64,000 bases of DNA, taken from NCBI RefSeq assembly GCF_042677945.1, contig NZ_JBHUDN010000026.1, one strand, 5' to 3'. Below, piece after piece: positions 18,458 to 26,694 of this stretch. The translations under genes were made by a program, and so were the position numbers. The notes beneath the pieces are model-generated. The model did no database searches. It was not told the DNA's origin and was given only the letters and a program-made list of their open reading frames with translations. This stretch comes from Haloplanus litoreus (lineage in GTDB: Archaea > Halobacteriota > Halobacteria > Halobacteriales > Haloferacaceae). Every line of letters begins with the position of its first letter. Positions within the stretch are counted from its first letter, which is position 1.

Positions 18458-20863
18458 TCAGTCTGCGACCTCCGGATTCGCGTCGCGATTCGTGTCGGGG
18501 GCGGCGGCGTCGGTCACCGCGCCGTAGCGGGGATCGAACAGGGCGACGAGACCCATACCGAGCAACAGCAGGACGATAGCGAGGCGCATCAGCGTGACGA
18601 AGGGGATGCGTTTGACCGTTATCGAGGCGGTGCCGTCGCTGACACCCGCGATGACGTAGGTGTCGGAGACGAGGCCGCGGTCGATGATGACGTCCCTGAC
18701 CTGCATTCCGCCCTGCTCGGGGTAGCGTCGCTGGCCGGCGATTCCCGAGGCGCGGAGCCGGTCGCCTTCGTACACCGCGAGCGACACGCCCTCCGCGACG
18801 ACGCGGGTCGGGACGACGCTCTCGGGGGGATCGGCCACCGGTCCGACCGTCTCCGGGCCGACGAGGACGACGGCGTCCGCACTCGGCACGAAGTTCCACA
18901 TCAGTTGGCCGCGTGCGACGACGCGCTGTCCGGCGGCCACCGAGGCGTTGGTCTCGGTGTCGGGGAGGCCGAGCCAGACGCTCGACCCGTCGAGTTGGAC
19001 GACCGTCGCTCGCGGTCCGTCGCGCACGTCCGTCACCGTCCCGTGGACCGTCTGGACGGAGCCGTTCAACGAGGCGCCCCGCCGCACCACCTGCTCGGTC
19101 GAGAGGGCGTAGGTCCCCACCGAGGGGTCCTGCGGGAATTCGGTTCGGGAGTGTTCGAGGATGCGGACCGAGTAGTCGGCGCCCTGAATCGGTTGCCGGG
19201 AGGTGTCCATCGACCCGTCGCCGACGCCCGTCGCCATCACGGATGCCTGTCCCGCGAAGAGGTACATGAACGGAAGCGAGAGGACGAGCAGGGCGGCCCC
19301 GACGTGGATGAAAGTGATCCCCGTCTCCTTCAGCTTCGCGTTTCGGGACGTCGTTGCCAGGATTCGGCCACCGGTGCGTTTCACCGTGCCCAGAATGGCG
19401 TAGGCGACCGGTGGCAGCACCGACAGAGCACTCGCCGAGCCGACGACCCGGTAGACGACGGCGTCGTCGGGGCGGGTCGTCGCCAACTGCCACGTCTCGG
19501 ACGGGGCTACGACTGCGCCGACGAGCGTCGCGGCGGTGAACACGCCGAGGCCGACGAGCGCCCGTCGGTCCCCCTCGTGGTCGTAGTCCATGTAGAAGCC
19601 GAGGAGCAGCAGGATGCCGAGGACGAGTGGGTAGCTCCAGAGATTGTAGTAGCGTGCTTCGACCGAGACTTCGAGTCCGGTGATGGCGTTCCGGAGGAGT
19701 GGGAACGAGAGCCCCCACAGCGAGACGAACGTGAGCAGGCCGAAGCCGAGGACCGCGAGGTGGAGGAGGTTCGAGCGACGCAACCAGTGGCGGTCCGTCG
19801 CGTCGGAGTCGGTGTCGTCCGTCTCGCGCAGCCAGTACACCACCGGCGCGACGATGCCGAGCGCGACGGTCAGCGCCATGAGGACGAGGAAGGCCGCCCC
19901 GATGCCGCCGTCGGCGAAGGAGTGGACGCTGCGGAAGACGCCGCTCCGGACGACGGACGTGGTGTACACCGCAAGCGCGAACACCGTCGCGGTCATCGCC
20001 GGGGCGAGGACGCGATACCGTCCCGTCGGCTCGTAGGCGGTGACGGCGTGCAGCGTCGCGGTGAGGAAGAGCCACGGGATCAGAATCGCCGTCTCCACGG
20101 GGTCCCACGCCCAGATTCCGCCCCAGCCGAGGACGGTGTACGACCAGAGGCCGCCGAGCGCGACGGCGCCGGTCAGGAACAGCCAACTCAGACGGAGCCA
20201 GCGGGTGACGCTCCCGTGCCACGTCGGAAAGACCCCACCGTTGCCCCGGAACAGCGAGACGAAGTGGGCGGCACCGATGGCGAAAGGCATCGCCAGTAGG
20301 GCGTACGCCGTGAACATCACCGGCGGGTGGATAGCCATGTACGGGTCGACGAGCAGGGGATTCAGCCCCTGCCCGGACGTGGGTACGAACCCAGGCGGGG
20401 CGCCGGGGAACTGTGACCGAATCGACGCGAACGGGCTCTGGGCCAGCAACATCCCGGTGAAGTACGCGACGAGGCCGAGCGTGAGTGCGTGGATCAGTTT
20501 CGCGTGACGGTCGGGAATGCCCCGTACTGCGCCGGCCACCATGGCGACGATCGAGACGATGGCCGCCCACAGTAACACCGAGCCCTCGTTGGCGGCGTAG
20601 ACGCCGGTCACTCGGTAGAGGACGGGGAGGTAGGACGCCGTGTTCTCCCAGACGTAGGCGTTCGAGTAGTCGGTGACGACGAACTGATACGTGAGATGCA
20701 CCAGCGCCGCCACCAGCAACACGGCGGCCGCGGGGGTGAGTTTCGAGACGGCGTCGAGATACGCGTCGTCGTCGACGAGGTAGGCACGGGCGAGGATGGC
20801 GGCCGCCGACGCCGACGCGCCGAAGGCCAGCCAGAGGAGGGCCGTCCCGACGGCCAGGCTCAT
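18458..20863 (-). CDS. ccmF: Cytochrome c haem lyase CcmF
   Basis: 801 residues, long for CcmF (usually about 650). Over a dozen membrane helices. The tryptophan-rich haem-handling loop is LWSYTVLGWGGIWAWDPVET. IHPPVMFTAYALLAMPF and LYRVTGVYAANEGSVLLW are further CcmF blocks. After the membrane part, residues 560-760 lie outside and contain strands such as VQTVHGTVTDVRDG and AAGQRVVARGQLMWNFVPSA, which suggest a small OB-like domain, then a final helix (LAIVLLLLGMGLVALFDPRY). CcmF joins haem to apocytochrome c. Its start overlaps the thioredoxin stop by four bases, so they are co-translated. Confidence 0.88.
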   Translation of the reverse strand: MSLAVGTALLWLAFGASASAAAILARAYLVDDDAYLDAVSKLTPAAAVLLVAALVHLTYQFVVTDYSNAYVWENTASYLPVLYRVTGVYAANEGSVLLWAAIVSIVAMVAGAVRGIPDRHAKLIHALTLGLVAYFTGMLLAQSPFASIRSQFPGAPPGFVPTSGQGLNPLLVDPYMAIHPPVMFTAYALLAMPFAIGAAHFVSLFRGNGGVFPTWHGSVTRWLRLSWLFLTGAVALGGLWSYTVLGWGGIWAWDPVETAILIPWLFLTATLHAVTAYEPTGRYRVLAPAMTATVFALAVYTTSVVRSGVFRSVHSFADGGIGAAFLVLMALTVALGIVAPVVYWLRETDDTDSDATDRHWLRRSNLLHLAVLGFGLLTFVSLWGLSFPLLRNAITGLEVSVEARYYNLWSYPLVLGILLLLGFYMDYDHEGDRRALVGLGVFTAATLVGAVVAPSETWQLATTRPDDAVVYRVVGSASALSVLPPVAYAILGTVKRTGGRILATTSRNAKLKETGITFIHVGAALLVLSLPFMYLFAGQASVMATGVGDGSMDTSRQPIQGADYSVRILEHSRTEFPQDPSVGTYALSTEQVVRRGASLNGSVQTVHGTVTDVRDGPRATVVQLDGSSVWLGLPDTETNASVAAGQRVVARGQLMWNFVPSADAVVLVGPETVGPVADPPESVVPTRVVAEGVSLAVYEGDRLRASGIAGQRRYPEQGGMQVRDVIIDRGLVSDTYVIAGVSDGTASITVKRIPFVTLMRLAIVLLLLGMGLVALFDPRYGAVTDAAAPDTNRDANPEVAD

Positions 20864-21342
20864 TGGGACTCACCCGTCGCGTACCGCTGCTCGCCCGCTT
20901 CGAGGTACGAGAGGAAATCCTCGGTACCGGCGTAGCCGTTGATCCGGACGAGCACCTCGCCCTCCGGCGTGACGATGACGTGCTGTGGGGGGTAGTTGAC
21001 GTTGTACTTCCGCTGGAGGCGCGAGGCAGCGCCTCCGTCGTCGTCCATGTTCACCGCCACCTTCACGAAGTCGCCTAGCTCAGACTGCACCGCCGGATCG
21101 GCGTACACCTTCTGGTTGTAGTCCTCACAGTACGTACACCAGGTCGTCCAGAAGTAGACGATGACCGGTTTCCCTTCGGACGCGGCGGTCTGCTCCGCGG
21201 CCGTCACGTTCGTCTGCCAGCGTGTGTCCCCGTGATACGAGTAGTTCTCGTCGCTCAGTGTCGGTGCCGCGTGCATCGAGACATACCCAATACTGAGCAA
21301 GACCACGAAGAAGGCGAGTGTCATCGCCTTTCGAGGCTTCAT
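20860..21342 (-). CDS. Membrane-anchored thioredoxin, CcmG/DsbD-like
   Basis: 160 residues from ATG at 21342. An N-terminal anchor (AMTLAFFVVLLSIGYVSM) precedes a thioredoxin domain with active site YFWTTWCTYCEDYNQKVYAD, that is Cys-Thr-Tyr-Cys. NYPPQHVIVTPEGEVLVRIN contains the cis-Pro region. It likely faces outside and keeps the CXXCH cysteines of apocytochrome c reduced, receiving electrons from CcdA. It is first in the operon with ccmF. Confidence 0.85.
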   Translation of the reverse strand: MKPRKAMTLAFFVVLLSIGYVSMHAAPTLSDENYSYHGDTRWQTNVTAAEQTAASEGKPVIVYFWTTWCTYCEDYNQKVYADPAVQSELGDFVKVAVNMDDDGGAASRLQRKYNVNYPPQHVIVTPEGEVLVRINGYAGTEDFLSYLEAGEQRYATGESQ

Positions 21343-21673
21343 TGGTGACGCCCAGTAACTGCTTCCCCCAGTAAAACCTACTGCCTCGTCACTCCCGTCC
21401 GCGTTCGCCGGCGACGGGCGAGTGCTTTAGCAGCCAGTATAGTGTATTTGAGGCGGCTAAAAACGCTATCTTCGAGTCGCCGACGCTTCGACGCCCGTGT
21501 GTGACCGCGGGCACGAATCCACGCGATCAAACTGTATCTATTCGCAAATCGACATCGAAGACCGCGGAGGAAGTTTTATAATGCGTGTGTAGATATAGCG
21601 AACTACTGCGCAACAGCGGAGGATACGGATACACAGATATGACAGGTAATTTGGAACAGTCGACGGAGTTCGC
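21343..21673. promoter_or_regulatory. Divergent promoter region of ccm/cytochrome genes
   Basis: A 331 base gap between the thioredoxin (minus) and cytochrome (plus) genes. A TATA-like TTTTATAAT at 21574-21582 lies about 95 nt before the cytochrome ATG, leaving an untranslated leader. Another A+T-rich patch, TATAGTGTATTTGAGG near 21437, could serve the minus strand. No gene is seen. Confidence 0.45.
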
Positions 21674-23110
21674 ATGAGTCAGGGCGAATCGAACGTCTTG
21701 CTCAAGCCTGCGTTGCTCCTCGTCGGGACGGTAATCGCCGCCGTCGTCGTCGTCTTCGCGCTCAACGGTGTTCTCGCGTACCTCGGCATCGGCGCCGTGG
21801 GTCCCGCGGGACCACAGGCGGATGCACCGGCGACGCCGCAAGCCAACGCCAGCGGTAGCGGCGAGAGCGCCGTCGCGGCCGGTGAGGGGGGCGTACAGAA
21901 GCTTCCGGGAACGTGGCCCGGAGAGAAGTGGTACAGCGAGGACCTGCGCGAGCAGGAGTTCGACTACAAGGATCCGACGGCTGGCGAGGAGGTGCAGTTC
22001 CAGCCCAAGCAGATGAACAACTCGACGCTTCCGGACAACGAACATCGTGCCGAACTCATCCGGTACGGTCGTGATCTGTTCGCGAACACGTCGAACGAGA
22101 TGCCCGAAAACGTCGGGAACGATCTGTCGTGTGCGAACTGCCACGGCGGCGGTGACCTCCCGACGACGACCGGGATGGTCGGACAGGACATCGACATGAT
22201 TCCGCTGGTCGGCACCGCCGCGGGCTACCCCGAGTGGACGGGTCGCACCCAGCGGATGCGCGACATGCGCCAGCGCATCATGGGCTGTTTCCTCCGGAGC
22301 ATGAACGCGCCCGGCGCCGAAGAGGGCGTGCCGGAGTACGACAGCCGCGAGATGCAGGCCATGGAGTCGTACATGGTCTGGCTGAACAAGGGGACGCCGA
22401 GCCAGCGGACGCCGTACTGGCGCCACATCGAGAAGCCGGAGGGCGACGAGAAAGTGCCGGTGTCCGAGGTCAACCCGGTCCGCGGGGCCGAACTCTACCT
22501 CGAGAACTGTGCGTCCTGTCACGGTGCGGACGGACAGGGTATCGAGGGGCAGTACCCGCCGCTGTGGGGTGAAGGATCCTACAACGACGGGGCCGGCATG
22601 GGGCGGATGTACACCTCCGCCGGCTTCATCCGCGAGGCGATGCCCTACGGCGCCGGACACACGTTCTCCAACTGGGAGGACGTCCAGGACGTGGCGGGCT
22701 TCATGAACGCCCACAAGCGTCCGCACCTCCCGCGCCAGCCGAAAGACTGGGCGGCGGCCGGTGCGCCGGACGAGGGTATCTACTACAACCGCACGCAGCA
22801 GCGTCTCGGCTACGACATGAATCCGATGACGAAGAAGCTGATGCTCGCGGGTATGCCCATCGACGACACGGAGGTCACCGAGGAGATGATCCCGGAGGAC
22901 ACGAGCCGGTACGACCAGCCGCTCCGCAACGAGTCGGTCGACGGCTCGTGGCAGACCACCTGGATCCGAACCTACGAGGACGTCGGTAACGAGACGGCGA
23001 CGAATCAGTCGGCAACGAACGAGACGGCGACGAATCAGTCGGCCATCACCGCGCAAGGTGCGGTCACGTCGGCGATGGAAGGCGACGGCGACTCACGGGC
23101 AGCGGGCTGA
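21674..23110 (+). CDS. Dihaem cytochrome c, TsdA-like
   Basis: 478 residues. An N-terminal helix (residues 10-35, ALLLVGTVIAAVVVVFALNG) anchors it with the bulk outside. Two haem c sites: CANCH (Cys153, Cys156, His157) and CASCH (Cys279, Cys282, His283). Between them RQRIMGCFLRSMNAPG matches the TsdA motif RxxxCxxRSMNG, where the Cys (205 here) is an unusual axial ligand of haem 1 in bacterial thiosulfate dehydrogenase. The C-terminus has a tandem repeat with NET/NQS sequons. The likely role is thiosulfate or tetrathionate electron exchange, but a general electron carrier cannot be excluded. It precedes ccdA and ccmC. Confidence 0.82.
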   Translation: MSQGESNVLLKPALLLVGTVIAAVVVVFALNGVLAYLGIGAVGPAGPQADAPATPQANASGSGESAVAAGEGGVQKLPGTWPGEKWYSEDLREQEFDYKDPTAGEEVQFQPKQMNNSTLPDNEHRAELIRYGRDLFANTSNEMPENVGNDLSCANCHGGGDLPTTTGMVGQDIDMIPLVGTAAGYPEWTGRTQRMRDMRQRIMGCFLRSMNAPGAEEGVPEYDSREMQAMESYMVWLNKGTPSQRTPYWRHIEKPEGDEKVPVSEVNPVRGAELYLENCASCHGADGQGIEGQYPPLWGEGSYNDGAGMGRMYTSAGFIREAMPYGAGHTFSNWEDVQDVAGFMNAHKRPHLPRQPKDWAAAGAPDEGIYYNRTQQRLGYDMNPMTKKLMLAGMPIDDTEVTEEMIPEDTSRYDQPLRNESVDGSWQTTWIRTYEDVGNETATNQSATNETATNQSAITAQGAVTSAMEGDGDSRAAG

Positions 23111-23150
23111 CGCCGTCGCCCTTCGTCACCCCCCACACGACTCTGACCGA

Positions 23151-23831
23151 ATGATCGAGACACCCTCCACGGTTGCGGTTTTTCTTGCGGGAGTGCTGAC
23201 CATCCTGACTCCGTGCTGTCTCCCGATGATTCCCGTCCTCGTCGTTGGTGCGAACGGCCATCGGCTCCGGCCGGTTCTCATCGTCGCGGGGAGCACGCTG
23301 ACGTTCACCGTCCTCGGGGTGGTGACCGGCTCCGTCGGTTCGATCACGCCGGAGACGATCCGCGCGCCCTTTGCCGTCCTCATGCTCGCGTTCGGGGTGG
23401 TGCTCGCCGACGACGACGTCAACGATCTCTACTCCCGACACGCCTCTCGACTCGCCGGCCGGGCGACGGGCCTCACCGGCCGGGTCGACGAACGGCGCCA
23501 CCCGCTCGCGAACGCCTTCGTGGTCGGCCTGTTGCTCGGCGTCATCTGGCTGCCCTGCGTCGGCCCGGTCCTCGGCGGCGTCCTCGCCTACGTCGGGACG
23601 ACGGCGTCCGTCGCCGGCGGTGCCGCGCTCCTGTTTACCTACGGTGTCGGCTTCTCGCTCCCCTTGCTCGGCGTCGCCTACCTCGGCCGATCGGGCGGGA
23701 ATCGGCTCCTCGAATACGGGCGCGGCGACGGCTTCCGCACCGCCACCGGCTACGCGTTCGTCCTGCTCGGTCTGGCGGTGCTGTTCGACCTCGACAAACT
23801 CGCACTCGCCTCGGTAACCGACATGCTCTGA
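23151..23831 (+). CDS. Thiol-disulfide transporter CcdA
   Basis: 226 residues from ATG at 23151. Six membrane helices. The paired cysteines that carry electrons across the membrane are in ILTPCCLPMIPVLVVG (Cys-Cys in place of the single Cys) and VIWLPCVGPVLGGVLAYVG. The CcdA family passes electrons from cytoplasmic thioredoxin to the outside thioredoxin encoded at 20860. The gene lies 40 bases after the cytochrome and 4 bases before ccmC, so it belongs to the same operon. Confidence 0.88.
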   Translation: MIETPSTVAVFLAGVLTILTPCCLPMIPVLVVGANGHRLRPVLIVAGSTLTFTVLGVVTGSVGSITPETIRAPFAVLMLAFGVVLADDDVNDLYSRHASRLAGRATGLTGRVDERRHPLANAFVVGLLLGVIWLPCVGPVLGGVLAYVGTTASVAGGAALLFTYGVGFSLPLLGVAYLGRSGGNRLLEYGRGDGFRTATGYAFVLLGLAVLFDLDKLALASVTDML

Positions 23832-23835
23832 TACA

Positions 23836-24600
23836 ATGACGACAGAAGGAAACGAACGGAATCGGCCGCGGTCGAATCGCTTCAGTGCCGCCCACGTCGT
23901 GGGCCGGATCACGGGCGTCCTCCACCGGGTGACGCGGAGTCGCACGGTGAAGTGGGGGAGTCTGCTCTTCGGAGTGCTCTCTTTCGCTCTCGTGTTCGGG
24001 ACCGCTTCGAAGACGATGTACGGCATCGAACACGGTGGAAACCTCCTCGCGTACTGGCACATCGCTCTCGCGTGGGTCGCCGCTTCGGCGCTGGGAACGA
24101 CGTTCCTCGGGAGCGTACTCTACCTCCGCTATCGGGGGCGCTTCTGGAGTCGGCTGGCACACAGTGCCGGCGAACTCGGCTTTCTGTTCGCGACGGTGAC
24201 GCTCGTCCTCGGGAGCGCGTGGGGCAAGGTCATCTGGAACTCCTGGTGGGAGTGGACCGACGTCCGCCTCGTGACCTTCCTCATCGTGTGGTTCATCTAC
24301 GCGGGGTATCTCGTGGTGTCGTCGTCGACGGACCCGGAGACGGGCGACCGATACGCTGCGGTGTACGGCGTCATCGGGTTCGTCACCGTCCCCATCTCCT
24401 ACGCCTCCACCCGACTGTGGACGCCGACGTTCCACGAGACCACCATCGGGAACCCGCAGGTCAGCGCGAACATCGAGCCCACGACGCTGCTCGTGACCGT
24501 CGTCGCGGCGACGTTCCTGTACGTCTATCTCCTAGGACTCCGCATCCAGGTGCACGAAGTCGAAGACCGAATTCGCGGACTCGACCGCTCACGGAGGTGA
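23836..24600 (+). CDS. ccmC: Cytochrome c biogenesis protein CcmC
   Basis: 254 residues. Six helices, with the haem-binding tryptophan-rich loop SAWGKVIWNSWWEWTDVRLV between helices 3 and 4 (WGxxWxWDxR-like) and His residues in AYWHIALAWVA and TPTFHETTIG flanking it. CcmC places haem on CcmE. A hydrophilic N-terminal extension of about 35 residues is rich in Arg and Asn. It lies 4 bases after ccdA and 5 bases before ccmD. Confidence 0.88.
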   Translation: MTTEGNERNRPRSNRFSAAHVVGRITGVLHRVTRSRTVKWGSLLFGVLSFALVFGTASKTMYGIEHGGNLLAYWHIALAWVAASALGTTFLGSVLYLRYRGRFWSRLAHSAGELGFLFATVTLVLGSAWGKVIWNSWWEWTDVRLVTFLIVWFIYAGYLVVSSSTDPETGDRYAAVYGVIGFVTVPISYASTRLWTPTFHETTIGNPQVSANIEPTTLLVTVVAATFLYVYLLGLRIQVHEVEDRIRGLDRSRR

Positions 24601-24605
24601 CACGC

Positions 24606-24722
24606 ATGGAACCACTCCTCCTGTTCGGCTACACGACGCTGTTCGTCGCGCTGTTCGGCTACGCGGCGTACCTCCAGCGCCGGCTGACGAGACTCGAACG
24701 CCGCCTGAACGACGCCCGGTAG
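24606..24722 (+). CDS. ccmD: CcmD-like small membrane protein
   Basis: 38 residues, MEPLLLFGYTTLFVALFGYA then AYLQRRLTRLERRLNDAR. One membrane helix followed by a basic cytoplasmic helix is exactly the CcmD plan, and it sits directly after ccmC as in bacteria. CcmD helps release haem-loaded CcmE from the CcmABC complex. The sequence itself is too short for a stronger claim. Confidence 0.7.
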   Translation: MEPLLLFGYTTLFVALFGYAAYLQRRLTRLERRLNDAR

Positions 24723-24733
24723 GCCGACGCCGA

Positions 24734-25408
24734 TCACTCTTCGACGACGAACTCGAACGTTGCGAGTCCGGCCAGCAACAGGACCCCGGAGTAGAGACAG
24801 AGGAGCCGGAGCCAGGTGCCCGTCCGGGCACCCGTCGTGAGCGCTGCGGTGAGTTCGACGCCCGCGAGCAACACGGGGACGACGAGCGGAACGAGCAACA
24901 GCGGCAGGGCGAGTTCGTCGAGTCCGGAGCGGACGGTGAGTGTGGCGACGACGACGCCCACGGCGGCGAAGCCGACGGCGGCGACGGCGACGACGCCGAG
25001 CAGCGCGACCACCGTCCGGAGCGTCGGGGCGTAGCCGAGTAGGACCGTCGTCGCCCCGAGTGTCTCCACGTTCACCGCGAAGACGAACAGCGACGTACTC
25101 GCCACCTTCCCGAGGTAGACGGCCGAGCGATCCACCGGGGCGATCAGCATCCCGTCGAGCGCGCCGTTCCGATCCTCGAGGGCCGCCGTCTTCGTCACGC
25201 CGAGCGTCCCGCCGAAGACGAACGCGATCCAGAGGGCTCCCCGCCCGAGGACCGCCGGGTTCCGGAACGTCTTGACGAAACTGAACGCGAAGGCGAGGAC
25301 GACGAGCAAGGCAAAGACCGCCATCGTCGTCGTGACGCTTTTGGTCCGGCTCTCGAGCAGGAGGTCCTTCCTGACGATCCGGTAGATTGTGGCGAGAAAC
25401 CGCCGCAT
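24734..25408 (-). CDS. ccmB: Haem exporter permease CcmB
   Basis: 224 residues, six helices. Typical CcmB features are RKDLLLESRTKSVTTTMAVF at the start, the FGGTLGVTKTAALEDRNGAL segment and DGMLIAPVDRSAVYLGKV. It forms the ABC complex with CcmA and CcmC. Its ATG overlaps the ccmA stop (TGATG), so translation is coupled. The gene converges on ccmD, which makes two facing ccm operons. Confidence 0.88.
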   Translation of the reverse strand: MRRFLATIYRIVRKDLLLESRTKSVTTTMAVFALLVVLAFAFSFVKTFRNPAVLGRGALWIAFVFGGTLGVTKTAALEDRNGALDGMLIAPVDRSAVYLGKVASTSLFVFAVNVETLGATTVLLGYAPTLRTVVALLGVVAVAAVGFAAVGVVVATLTVRSGLDELALPLLLVPLVVPVLLAGVELTAALTTGARTGTWLRLLCLYSGVLLLAGLATFEFVVEE

Positions 25409-26160
25409 CAGCGTCCCTCCGCCCCGTCGTCGACGCCGATTGCGGCGTGATACGCCGATTCGAAGGCTGCCGCCGAGGAGCCGTCCAGATCGACGTCCGT
25501 CTCCAGGCGACCGCGGTCGACGACGAGCGCGCGGTCACACCGGTCGAAGCCGCGGTCGAGGTCGTGAGTCGTCACCACGACGGTGCGGTCGTCGAACGTG
25601 TCGAGGACGGCCGCGAGGTCGGCCACCGACCGCTGGTCGAGTCCGGTGTACGGTTCGTCCAACAGGAGGACGTCGGGGCGGTGGAGGAGTGCCCGCGCGA
25701 GCGACAGTCGTTTGCGGAGGCCGTGTGAGAACTCGGCCGGTCGCCGGCTCGCCCGCCCGGCCAGGTTCACCGTTTCGAGTACCGACTCGCAGCGTCGCGC
25801 CGCGTCGTCGAGGTCGTGGAGGGCGGCGTGAAAGCGGAGGTTCTCGCGGGCCGTGAGGTCGTCGTACAGCATCGACTCGTGGGTCACGACGCCGATCGTA
25901 CGGTAGACGGTGTGGTCGTCCGGCGTGAGCGCCGACCCGCCGAGGCTGATCGTTCCGGTCGTGGGCCGAACCAGACCCGCGAGCATGCGCAACAGGGTGG
26001 TCTTGCCGGCGCCGTTCGGGCCGAACAGGCCGACAGTCTCCCCCGCGTCCACCGCGAAGGAGACGTCGTCGACGGCGGTCACCCGGCCGTAGGTCTTCGT
26101 CACTCCCTCGACGCGAATCGTGGCCGCCGTTGCCCGCCCCGGTCGGGGCGCTGAGGTCAT
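25408..26160 (-). CDS. ccmA: Haem exporter ATPase CcmA
   Basis: 250 residues from ATG at 26160. Walker A is GLFGPNGAGKTTLLRMLAG, Walker B VLLLDEPYTGLDQRSV, and the signature loop is EFSHGLRKRLSLARALLHRP, the SHGLRKR variant common in CcmA in place of LSGGQ. The switch His is in VVVTTHDLDRG. It powers release of holo-CcmE from CcmC. The start overlaps the ccmE stop by four bases (ATGA), giving the order ccmE-ccmA-ccmB. Confidence 0.92.
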   Translation of the reverse strand: MTSAPRPGRATAATIRVEGVTKTYGRVTAVDDVSFAVDAGETVGLFGPNGAGKTTLLRMLAGLVRPTTGTISLGGSALTPDDHTVYRTIGVVTHESMLYDDLTARENLRFHAALHDLDDAARRCESVLETVNLAGRASRRPAEFSHGLRKRLSLARALLHRPDVLLLDEPYTGLDQRSVADLAAVLDTFDDRTVVVTTHDLDRGFDRCDRALVVDRGRLETDVDLDGSSAAAFESAYHAAIGVDDGAEGR

Positions 26161-26531
26161 CGAGTCTCTGGCGGCCGTTCGGAGCCCTCGTGGGCGCGGA
26201 CCGAGAGCTGTTTGGCGACGACTCTGTCGCCCTCGACCCGACCCTTCGCGACGACGATGCGGTTCTCCGCCATCGTGTCCGGAAGCGTGCCCTCGTAGAC
26301 GACTCGCATCGAGTGGTTGCCGTCGGCTACCTCGAACGTCGCCGTCCGTCCCTGCGTCTCGAGGTCGTCGACAGATCCCTCGAGGTTCACCCACTCCCCG
26401 TCGTAGTTCTTCTCGGAGAGTTGTGTCGGGCTGACGAACGCGGCCGAGGCGTTCATGCTCGTCGCCCCGAGCACACCCAGGAGGACCAGAACCCCGACAG
26501 TCGTGACCAGGAGCTTGTTCTTCCGTCGCAC
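26157..26531 (-). CDS. ccmE: Haem chaperone CcmE-like protein
   Basis: 124 residues from ATG at 26531. One N-terminal helix (KLLVTTVGVLVLLGVLGATS) then an OB-fold with FVSPTQLSEKNYDGEWVNLE, TATFEVADGNHSMRVVYEG and GRVEGDRVVAKQLSVRA. In bacterial CcmE haem binds a His in HxxxY (or a Cys in CxxxY). Here the matching segment is AHEGSERPPE: His114 is present but the Tyr position is Glu118. It should carry haem outside the cell. The gene heads the ccmEAB operon. Confidence 0.82.
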   Translation of the reverse strand: MRRKNKLLVTTVGVLVLLGVLGATSMNASAAFVSPTQLSEKNYDGEWVNLEGSVDDLETQGRTATFEVADGNHSMRVVYEGTLPDTMAENRIVVAKGRVEGDRVVAKQLSVRAHEGSERPPETR

Positions 26532-26694
26532 TGGTCCAGCATCGGGGGCGCCCGTTCTTCATTGTGTCGGATCTTCACCGCCGATGACTGGTGGAGTCAT
26601 GGGACCGACGCTCACGACCGACCGCCGTTCGATCCCCGAACCGATCGGTGGATTCGGGCCACAGATACTTGCCGGACGATTGCCTAGGCGGCCC

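Noticed and set aside
18453..20873. An 806-residue minus-strand frame overlapping ccmF in another frame
   Set aside because: Composition is Arg/Pro rich with no domain, while the ccmF frame has the WWD motif and helices.
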